From positions 27,310,963 through 27,374,962 of the forward strand of contig OX638133.1 in the NCBI GenBank assembly GCA_951804985.1: a stretch of 64,000 nucleotides of DNA. Reading direction: 5' to 3'. Position 1 is the first letter of the stretch. The number at the start of each line of letters is the position of its first letter. This document shows, one piece after another, positions 11,721-23,700 of the stretch. The notes beneath the pieces were generated by a model. The model was given only the letters and a program-made list of their open reading frames with translations. It searched no databases and was not told the origin of the DNA. Source of the DNA: Dryomyza anilis. Taxonomy: Eukaryota > Arthropoda > Insecta > Diptera > Dryomyzidae. The position numbers and the translations under genes were made by a program.

Positions 11721-14700
11721 TTATTGCGGTGGTCCCCAGGCGCGCAACAGCGTCAACGCCTTGTTAAAGTACGCGCACCACTCTTCGCGCTCCTCACGCG
11801 TATCAGCCGACAACAGATGACGCACAATTGTAATGCGTCCGTTGGGCACAATAATCAGCGAATCCTGATCGCCATCCTTGGCAGGACGTTCACACTCGAG
11901 CAGCATCGTATTGAGACGCGCACAGATATCACGCGGCGCTGTTGTGATTTTCTGCGAACTGCACGCATACAAATCAATGGAGCCCATCGGCATCTTCTTC
12001 TTCTCATCGTCCGGATACTTCCAGAAGTTAAGCATTGTGCCGCTCAGATGACACCAGCGTCGATGCCACGCACCAAAGCCCGAGATATCCTCAAACATTG
12101 TGAGAAAACCTTTGTACTCCACAGAGACGGACAACTCACAGTTGACCTTCATGTGTACCGCACCATCGAGTGGACTGACGCCCAGCACCTGTGTCAACGT
12201 CCAGGTGGTACGTTGTATTTCACGCAACGAGAAGATTGCAAAACCGTACTGTACGAGTGCGGGTGTGCGCACCACATTCGGTCCAGCCGGACTCTGTACG
12301 GGCGGCATGACGAGTCTATTGTCGCCGCCCTTCTTTTTAGGCGTTTTTATGCCCGACTTTTTGCTGAGATTGATGTGGTATTTGACTTCGTGTGGTAGCA
12401 CCTCACGCTGTGCAGTCATACCATAGATTTCCAAGGTTATCTGCGACAAATAAATTGATTGATTTATTATTATTTATAATTTAATCATTTTGTCGCTGCT
12501 CACTCTAAAATCAGCATAGACATTGTTCAGCTGCAGCACATCGGGAAATTTAACGGCCAATAGACCCGGCAATGTGGGCACCGTCTTTGTGGCCAACACA
12601 TGCTCGTTGTACTTGAGCAAACAGACCAAATGATGTCCGGAGATGGTGTCCGCCGCCAGTTTACGTATGTAGTCCTGACGCAAGGGCACCGTAATCTCCT
12701 TGACGGTGAGACGTCCCTTCTCCTTGGGCGCACCGACTGTACGCAGCGTTTTCTCGACGCGCAGACGTTGCACCTCGTCCAGACAAGCCTGGCGACGATG
12801 CGCTAAACAATTAAATCAAACAATTAATGAATAACTATGGTTTGTGTATTCGCATTATAAATGAATTTTACTACACGATAATTTCTAACAATTTGTGGAA
12901 ATTATATAAAAATCTAAATGATCTTCTGCTTTTTTTTTCACTTACTTGCCACCAACAGATGTCGTTCGCCCTCGACCGACTCGGTGGAACCAGAAAATTC
13001 AATGGTTGCTGCGCACAAATTTAACGCCTGACTGGTCTGCGCTATAACCTGCTGCTGTTTGCAGACCTCATCGAGCAGTCGCTTGATTTTCTCCTGCACC
13101 GCATGCGAATCGTCTAGCGTCGAGTCGGAAGATTCCGCCTCAGAATCGTCGTCATCGTCGCTAAATTGATCTGCGGCATGACGCTGTTGCTGCTGCTGTG
13201 ACTGTGACTGATGCTGGTGATGGGACTGCGACTGTTGCGGTTCAAATTTCATATGCGCTGAGGCAGAGGTAGCTGCGCTCATCGGAGTAGAACGTAGTAC
13301 CTGCTGATCGCGACATATTTTGCGCACGGGCGTTGAGTTGTTACTCTGTTTTGCAAAATGACAAAGACAAAGCAATGTAATTTAAATAAATATTAAATAA
13401 ATAATTTTTATCAAATAATTAAGCAATTTCTCACATTTGCCGTTTGCTGTCTACGATAAAAGCTGACCGTATGCACCAGCGTAACCATGTTGTCATCCTC
13501 CTCATTCACGCACAGCTCCGATTTAACCGGTTGGTTGGGAGAGAATTGTGTCGATGTGATGGGCGTATGAAAGTCAGCAGCATGTTCCTCAGAAATAGTA
13601 GCGCAATTTGAATATCTTTTGGGTGTCTTGCGAAAGGAGAAACTGTTTGAGGTGGTGGTGCCTTTGCTCTATAGTAGTTTACATAAATGTAATTAAAAAT
13701 TATATAAAGAAAGTTAATTAGAAAGAAATATTAAACGTTTTTGTTTATTTTTATTTGGATCTTTAATAGAACAAAACAAAAACTATTTTTTCGGGCTCAT
13801 GATCTAACGAAATGCAATATGTATTTTGCATTGGTTTAAATAAACAGTACTGACTACATATTGCATGCGGTAGACCTACCTTGTGCACGTCAATTTAGTA
13901 TTTGTCTAAATATTTAAATAATTACCCCTCTTGAAGCTCTGCTCGTATTCTCTTCGTCATCATTGTCGCTTTCTTGCGTAAAATCGTCATCGCCATCTTC
14001 AATGTTCTCATCTAAAGCCTCATCGAGATAGTCATCAATACCCATTGATGCCTCGGAGGATTCGTTCATTGAGCTGTCACCGCCGTAGAAGGAGTCTTTG
14101 TCGGCGTAACGTACCTCCTGACGCATCAAATTATAAAAAGATGATAAAAATAAATGAGGAAATTAAAAAATTAATCAATAAATTAATCAATGAATGAATA
14201 AAGGATCCAATAAATAAATAAACGAATGAATAATTGAATAAATGAACAAATAATTCAAAAATGACTAACCTAATATTAATGAATAATGATTAAATGACAA
14301 AAATTATATAAAAATATAAATAATCATCAATAAATGACGTGATAAAATTTAAAATAATCTAATTAGAAATTGAATACATTTTAAAACACTCGACATTAAG
14401 CAATTAATGATGTACGTACTTCTAACCGAGACGACATCCCGCTGTTAATCAAAAATGCAGCTGTACCCAACTCACCTTTGTCTTTTTTGTTCCCTGCTGC
14501 TGCTGCTGTTGTTGTTGTTGCTGCTGCTCATTCTTTTGCACCACCTGCAAAATCTCACGACCCAAACTATGTTTGGCCAGCGCAGCACTGCTGTCGTCAG
14601 CCTCCGAATCCATGCAACTGCGTCAAATAAAAGTCGAAAGTAATTAAAGCGTTGCATATTGTTAGTAAATAAATATTTATTAGAAATTTAACGGTTTTTT

Positions 14701-17700
14701 TTTCCACTTAATTTAAAAGAGTTAAATTAGAATTAATTGTTATTTAAATAAATACTAAATTATTATATTATTTGTAAAAATTAGTCAATAATTAAGTAAA
14801 AACTACTTTCGGACTTAAAGCACATTAAAAGCTATCTGTTATTTGTTGCTTTGGCTTAAACTCTATCCAAGGCACAGCATGAATAGCAAACAAGAATAAC
14901 AGCCCTGCTCCCACCTGTTACTGCAATTGTTCTCGTCATTTTCATTGTCATTGTCGACATCATCGTCATCATGTTTGTCTTTGTTGCGACGCGCCTTGAG
15001 CAGCACATCATTCTCCTTCTGCATTTTCTCCTCATCTTCATCATTATCATGTGCTGGCGTTGCTGTGCTGCAGCACTGATCGTTGTCCGAATAGGACGAG
15101 TCATGCGATTCGAAATCGGAAAGCGCCGGATAGAGGCGTGCGGCGGCACCAGTTGTCGGTGCTTTGCGGGCGCGTTTGCTCTCCTCGTCGATGGTGTCGC
15201 CTGCTAATAAAATGAGATAACAAATAATATACATTAAATTAATAATATTATTAAATTAATTATTTCCAATATAAGGCCAAATATGCTTATTATTATAGTT
15301 TTTTTTTATATATTTATGTATTTATGTTTTATTTATTTATGTATTTATGTATTTATGTATTTAAGTATTTATGTATTTATGTATTTATGTATTTATGTAT
15401 TTATGTATTTATGTATTTATGTATTCATGTATTCATATATTCATGCATTCATGTATTCATGTATTCATGAATTCATGTATTCATGTATTTTTGTATTCGT
15501 GTATTCATGTATTCATGTATTTATGTATTTATGTATTTTTGTATTTATGTATTTATGTATTTTTGTATTCATGTATTCATGTATTCATATATTCATGCAT
15601 TCATGTATTCATGTATTCATGAATTCATGTATTCATGTATTTTTGTATTCATGTATTCATGTATTTATGTATTTATGTATTTATGTATTTATGTATTTAT
15701 GTATTTATGTATTTATGTATTTATGTATTTATGTATTTATGTATTTATGTATTTATGTATTTATGTATTTATGTATTTATGTATTTATGTATTTATGTAT
15801 TTATGTATTTATGTATTTATGTATTTATGTATTTATGTATTTATGTATTTATGTATTTATGTATTTATGTATTTATGTATTTATGTATTTATGTATTTAT
15901 GTATTTATGTATTTATGTATTTATGTATTTATGTATTTATGTATTTATGTATTTATGTATTTATGTATTTATGTATTTATGTATTTATGTATTTATGTAT
16001 TTATGTATTTATGTATTTATGTATTTATGTATTTATGTATTTATGTATTTATGTATTTATGTATTTATGTATTTATGCATTTATGTATTTATGTATTTAT
16101 GTATTTATGTATTTATGTATTTATGTATTTATGTATTTATGTATTTATGTATTTATGTATTTATGTATTTATGTATTTATGTATTTATGTATTTATGTAT
16201 TTATGTATTGATGTATTGATGTATTTATGTACTTATGTATTTATGTAATTATGTCTTTATGTATTTATGTATTTATGTATTTATGTATTTATGTATTTAT
16301 GTATTTATGTATTTATGTATTGATGTATTGATGTATTTATGTACTTATGTATTTATGTAATTATGTCTTTATGTATTTATGTATTGTATTTTACTTACGT
16401 GATCGTCTTTTTATAGTCAAGTTGTGATTTGCTTTGCCCACATCCAGCACATCTTTGGCGGAGCAATTGGCCGGAGGTGGCGGCGGCGGTGGTGGCGGAC
16501 GCGCCACGGTACTACCAACCGACTTAGGCGGCTGTGGTGCTTGCATTTTATGATGCTGATGATTGTTGTTGTGTTGTTGTTGATGATCCTCATGATTCTC
16601 CTTAGCAAATACCTCCTTTTGTCTATTGAACCGATTAGCCAAAACTTGCATATCTTCCTGCAACTGTCGATTAAAGTCGGCTTTGATTTTATTCTCCGAA
16701 ATCGTCGAGGCATTAGCAACCAAGGCGGCCACTTTATCGCGTACCTTGCTGTCAGCGCTGGGTTTTAAAGAAGGTTTCACAGATGTACCACTGGATGTTG
16801 TAGAAGCAGCTGAAGAGGATACTGCAAAAAATAAAATAAAGACATGGTTTCTTTAGTTGACATGACTAACGTGCAAAGAACAAAGTAACCTAGTTTAAAA
16901 GTGTAGACCGTTTACGAATCCTGGAAATAAGTGCCAATTTTGTAATTGCTACAGAATTTCTCAGTGTAAAACAACTTCGATTATTGTCGAAAATTGATTT
17001 TGGGTTTTAATAATCGATATTTTTATTTAACAGGAATAAAACTGCAGTACCAATAAAATTTCTAATGTACTCAAGGTCGTTTTTGTAATCTTTGATTTTT
17101 TTTATTATTTTTAAAAGTTCTATAATTTCATAAATCTGATATTTCAACTGTAATTTTCTTAAAAACGTTAGATAATAGCATAAAACAGAATAAAATTAAA
17201 ATTTCTTAAATTTCATTTATTTTTAAAATTATCATCTATTCTTCGATATAAAAATAAAAACTTATATAGTTAGAAAAACGCACCTTTTACCGCCGGCACC
17301 ACCAACTCCTTTTTGTGCACATTCTCCTGTCGTATTTTATTTATCGAAGGCGCCATGCCAAATGCCGCCTTCGGCACAAGCGCATCGCCTTTGTTCTTCT
17401 CAAACAGCTGCATTCGTTCTTTGAGCGTCAACTCGGTGGGATCCTTTTGTGGCCGTTGCTGTTGTTGATTGGCAGCAGCAGCTGCCTTGTGCTCGAAAAC
17501 AGCAGCGCGTCCTGAGACCAAACCACGCGTGACCGTGGCGACTTTTTTATCGGAGCAGTTAGTATTCTCCACAGTCTGTGGTTGTTGAAAGATTTCGGCT
17601 GGCGTTAATTTACCCACAATAGCGGTAGGTTTATTTGTTGGTTGTTTTGTTGCTTGCTGCTTGTTGTTTTCCTCTACAACATATTTTGCTGTTTGCGTCT

Positions 17701-20700
17701 CTAGCTGCTCCTCTAACTCCTCCGCCGCCGCCTCTTCCGCCTCCTGTTGCTCCTTATTGTATTCATAGGCAAGTTTGGCTGTATTCGAGGCACGTCGCTG
17801 AAAACCTTGCGCCTCCAATGAGTTAATAACCTTTGTATCCCATTTAAGTTGCTTTGTGTTGTTTTGATCGCTAGCAGTCTCTGTGACGTTGGCGTCACCA
17901 GAGGTAGAACTCGAAACACTTGAAGTAGTTGCTGCTGCTGTTGGCGGCTGTGGTGCGCGTTGTTTTTGCTGCACCAGTCGTCTGCTGGGTAGATCTGGTT
18001 TTGGCGGAGGCACCGTTGATACAGCAGTCGCTGCACTGCCTACTCCATGATGTGCGGTATCATCTTCCCATTGATTGATGGTTGTGGCCAAGGCAGCCAA
18101 TTTGCCATAGCGTTGTTTGAGTTTCTTGGGACTCGTCAGTTCGTGTCCGGCATCTTCTGCGGAGAATTTCGCCTCTGTGCGATGTATGGGCGATGACAGA
18201 TCATCGGGTTTGGAGTAGAGAGCACCCAGCCGCTGCAAACGATTGCGCGATGTGTCGCGTATTTTAGCAAGTGGTTGTTGTGGTTGGGTATCGCCGCCGC
18301 CAGCATTTGCTGCCGCCGACTGTATTTGAAGGCGGTGTTGATAGCCTTCATCGTCATTGTTATCGTAATCGTCATCATCGGTGGTTTGCTGCTCCTCCAC
18401 CTGAACGTGTAACTGGAAGTTATAAATAAAACATTTTTAACTCAATCTATTTATATTTTTTACAATTTTAAAATATAATGGAATTAATGGACGTTTTTGA
18501 ATAAATTTAGTACCTGCCTAATATTGTGCCGGCTCACAGTGGGGAAATTGTGCCCAAAAATACGAATTGTTAAATTTTAATATGAAGAAATGGTAGGAGG
18601 CAATTCTTTGAATCGTAAAGCTCGAATCACACGATTGAATAAACAGTCAACTTTTGAATCAATTTTCAAAACAATTTAAATATCAATCGTGTGATTGCCT
18701 TATTTTCCATACAAAAATTGAGCAATCACACGATTGCTATTAAAATTATTTGAAAATTGATTCAAAAGTTGACTGTTTATTCAATCGAGTGATTCGAGCT
18801 TAAGAATCAAAAATAATATCTAAAAAACATGAATGATTCACTCACAGTGAATAAATTATGAATATTTAGGATATTTGAAATTAGAAAATGTATTTTATTT
18901 TGTCTAATGAAGCGATAGAGAACATTTTAAATTGTGTTTTGTACATTATACAATTATACACGGTAGAGGTATTCGAGTTCTTGTTCTTCTTAGGCCTCCC
19001 GTGATTCTGTCAAACACATGAAGATACTGTCAAACGTTCCGTGCTTATGTCAAAATGTTATATGGGATAAGAACATTTTGTGAGAGGTGCTCTGTGATAC
19101 ATATACCTTGTTATTGTATCGTGGTTTTGTACTATCGGATTTAACAAAATTCTGCACCTTACATAGGAAAATATAAAAAAGCAAAAAAGGCTATTCGCAA
19201 ATATTTGATATAACGGCGCATATTCATAGACGAGTTAAAATCAACTTTCAAATTAAAGTTCGCTTTTTTAACAATTTCACCATAAAAAAAATGCAAAAAA
19301 AGCCGAATTTAAAATATAGTCGATTTTAAATTGTCTATGAATATGCGCCAATACTTTTAAAAGTATGCTGCACGCAACAACAACTTTGGCAAAATCTTGA
19401 GTTGATGCAGTTTTTGCATTCTTTGCTTTTGGTTCTTTCTTCAATCCACATAATTCTTATTGTGTTCTTTGGAAAAGGAAAACTTTAGCGACTTGAAATG
19501 TAGAATATGCAGAGAAAGATCGCTGATAAAGGGGCTTGGCTGCCTCTGAAACAGCTGTACGATCGATCTGCCACTTAATGCATTTTGTCAATTGTTTGTT
19601 GTTTTATTTGTTGGTACAAAACACCCAATTTGTACTGACTGGACATTGAGCACGTTAAGACAATATCTTAAAATTATCAAAAGGTCGTAAAACAAAAACA
19701 ATTAAGTATGCTTAATATAAAAAATAACTTTTTACTTGCATCAGCGTGCATTTTTCTGATTTTTATCGATTTTTCTCTGAAATAAAATACGTGATATTGT
19801 TGAAGTCTGGCTTGATTCGTATACTTTAGAGCGGGAGGAAATATTGTAGCAATGTTAAAATATGTTTAAAATAAAACCAATAGTTTGTTGGACTATTGAT
19901 TAAATAGTCCATTAAATATTGTATTGATTAAATAAAAAATTCAATGATTTAGAAGTATATAAACAAAATTAAAATCGAAATATCGGCGGATCACGCCCAT
20001 TTTTAAAACATATATTAACGTCCTTACTAGATTCATATGTTTAGAATTTTATAACTTTATCTCCAATGTTTTACGAGTTATAGATACATTAGCATGTGGC
20101 TTATTGGAATGTGGGCGTGTCCCTTGACATAATACGCCCATTTTTATACATATACCTCATATTGATGAGAATAATAATAATAATAGTTTGGCACTACAGT
20201 TCTATAAGAACTTAGGCCGAGCTCTTTCACCATTTTGCGCTGTGCGTGTTATATTTGTACTCAAAGTGGTGGGACCTACAGTTTATTGCCGAATCCGAAC
20301 GGCGGGTGAGAACTTTTCATATGCAATGTTTTACTCTCGTAGTTTTGCCATTTACTGCCGAGAGGTAGCGCTGTATAGAAAAATGTTTCTATGAAAAGAT
20401 GTTGTTAGCCCCTGTCCAGTCCAGGCTTGAACTGGGGACCCTTCGGCTCGCAGTCCAACACACTAACCACTGAGCTACCGCGAATACAGAATAACATGTG
20501 TATTAAATTTACGATTTTTACTATTTTTGACCACTGAGCATATGAAGAGTCCCCACTGTGCAGCGCTTAAAAAGCCACTGGCCTAATGTTTTATAGGTTC
20601 CGGCACTTAAAAGCGCCAAGGCAATTTAGAGCCGATAATTGGCTGATAGTAAAGAGAAGAAGCCGATTGTTATATTGTTAGATAGTAATTGATTTTATTT

Positions 20701-23700
20701 CCTAAAACCTTCATATTCCTAATTTAAATCTAATTTGACAATCATAATTGGACATAAATCTTTTTGACATTAAAAACATGGAATTATTTCTTTACAATAT
20801 ATAAGGATTAGTGCTCTGAATTGGGTACTTTGTAATTTCCCACACTTAAATTGAAATTGATATAATTTGAAAGATTTACGCCCTGATCATGTATTTCCCG
20901 GTGACAACGATATCGGTTGCAATTCGTTTGAATATCGGTTGAATATCGTGTGACTACAATTTTTGATTCATGTATCAAACGAAACGTTGAGTACGCTCAA
21001 CAATAACCTATGTCCGTCTTTCCGTTTGTATGTCTGTTGAAATCACGGTTAAAGAAAAACGAAACTTTGAATTTAGATTTCTAGTATACCTACGATGTTT
21101 GGTATTAAAATTGATCGTAATATGTTGATCATGACCTTTGATCTGCCTAGTTTTTGTACGAGTAATAGGAAACTCGCACCATGGGTGCGAATTTCCGTTC
21201 ATTAGGCAGAAATTCGCACCGGTGCGAGTTTCCACTCATATAGGCAGACATTCGCACCGGTGCGAAGTTCCACCTATTGAGTGGAAATTCGCACTAAAAA
21301 AAATATATTCAAGAAATTAATTTGAAGGAACCAAAATGTAAACATGGAACCCATACACTCGGAAGGTTATCGATGTTTGCACCATCAATGCGGCTTCCCC
21401 TAGTGGAAATTTTCCCGATGCGCCATCGGGAAATGATCGGGGTTTCGTCAGGTAACCCCCATTAGAGCAAATATGATCATTGCCTTGTCATGCCCTTATC
21501 ATGCTCACCATAGCAGGGTTTACATTATCTAAACAGCCAATGGTCCCGATCAAAGCTACATTAGTTGTTCCTCATAAAGAAATTTCCATCGGGCAATGAT
21601 CAGGTTTCAATGAGGTATGATATTTTATTTCATCGGGTATTTGTAGTGCTTTCGTATGCTCATGTTTTAACAAGGCAATGGTCAGATAAATAATGATATG
21701 GGGAATTACCCGATCAGTACATGATCATTGCCTGAGGTGAGTACATGATCAGGACACTGCGTTACAAGGACATCGTGGGCCTCGTCATATCCCGATCATC
21801 TCAAATAATGACATGATCAGTTCATGAGCATGGCCCTACCAACATTTCTACTAGAGTTCTTAGAGGCAATAGTAAAGTTTTATGGAATTAATCGATGGTA
21901 AACATTATTAGTTGTTTTTTTTTCATCGATATTCCATATGACGTGTTTCACCTTCTGCTACTTGATGTCCTTTGGAGGTCAATAAAAGTACGATGGACTC
22001 TCGAAATATTTTTAGATTCAACTTTTAAAAATAAAATGTTATAACATATATAAATAAAATCAAAGGGTTTGCTGCAAAAAAGGGTCAAGTCCATATTTTT
22101 CGAAATTGAGTTTTTAATGACAGATTTTTTAAACAAAAAATCGCAAAATTGGCAATTTTAAACAGTTTTTATTGATTTTCCAGCTAAGTGGAAAAATGGA
22201 CTTAACCCTTTTTTGCACCAAACCCTTCAATTATTACAATTTTTTTTATTTTGGTAAGTAATTTCTTCGAAATAAATTAGGTGCGAGTTTCCGCATATTA
22301 AACGGAAATTCGCACCGGTTCAGATTTTCTAAATTAGTGCGAGTTTCCGTACATTAAACTGAAATTCGCACCGGTGCGAGTTTCCACTCATATAGTAGAA
22401 ACTCGCACCGGTGCGAATTTCCGTTACCCCTTTTGTACATATACCAAGTATAACACTGGTATCTTTGTGGAAGCTTTACTGGCAGAAATGAATAATTTTT
22501 AAATTATTCATTTCTGCTGACCTACGCACTGTCTACACTACCTATATACGGCCTAAAATGGAATTCAATTCGCACATTTGGGCAGGAGCTTCAAAATCCT
22601 CCTTGGAGTTCCTGGACCAAATTCAACAACGTGCGATATTTTTAAGGGGGGATGAAAATATCTCATCGTCTATTGGTTCTCTTGAGCACCGAAGAACCGT
22701 TGGGTGTGTAAGGCTGTTTTATAGGTATTACAACGGTAAGTGTTCGAGTGAAATCCATGGCCTGATTCCACCAGGTCGTGTGTTTTCTCGTTCTACTCGG
22801 GCATCAAACCAAGCCCACCCCTTCGTAGTCCACTCGACTCTCAACAGAACTACGCATTATCGAGGGAATACGTTCGTCAGTCGCACGATACGTTTGTGGA
22901 ACAATCTCCCTGCGTCTATTTTTTCCGACATTTTTTATATTAGCAAATTCAAAACAAACATTCACCGACACTACACCATCTTCCTCATTCCTCTTACCTA
23001 TAATCCTTTCTTACGATCAACACTATGCATTGCATGAATAGGGGGCATCCCCTGAGCGTTGGTTAATTTGTAAAAAAAAAAGTATTATGTGATCCACAAA
23101 ATGACATTAACTCAGAAATGGTACGTGTTATAAAATTTAGTTGTTCGGGTACCATTACTCATTTTTGTAGACTTTTATTATTAATATTTTTCAAATTTCA
23201 AATATTAGTTAATAGTTTTCCGTTTGCTTCTACTGAATATGACATCTTCTTCAAGTGTTTGGTTTTGGAAGTTCCATTATAAATTGTGGTAAAACGTTGA
23301 TATACAAACTGAAAGTATTCAGCAAAAATTGTCCTTAAGAACAGCGCTACAATCGGTACTCAGGCGACTGAAGCTCACAAGACACCATTTCGCTACAAAA
23401 TAACAAACCATATTGGAAATCCATTTTAAGTCTTTTCGAGCCCTTAACGCCTAGGATTATACAAAACTTTTTATTAGTAGTTCTTCAAATTAAAACAAAA
23501 ATTATACAACTGTGTGCTTATTTTAGTTATATCCTACACTAAAATTTAAATGCTATAATTTATAAGATTTAAACAAAGAGCTATGTCCGTCTTTTCGTTT
23601 GAAAGTATGTTGAAATCACGATAACAGAATAAAAAAAAATGAGCAACATTGATAACACAGATTTCTAGTATACCTAAGATGTTGGGGATTGAAAATCAGC

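Larger units (their letters stand above)
21160..22430. repeat. split island of GGTGCGAATTTCC palindromes
   Basis: Two clusters (about 21160-21300 and 22280-22425) consist of GCGAGTTTCC, TTCGCACC and GGTGCGAA words arranged as palindromes such as TTCGCACCGGTGCGAG. The 1 kb between them holds unrelated elements (21398-21855 and 22063-22227). This suggests one island later split by insertions. Confidence 0.55.

Noticed and set aside
11649..12398. 249-residue plus-strand frame
   Set aside because: It is antisense to the conserved last exon of scraps; no domain is recognised.
15283..16248. Open frames of up to 321 residues with MYLCIYVF repeats
   Set aside because: They are a stop-free octamer array read in three frames, inside an intron of scraps.
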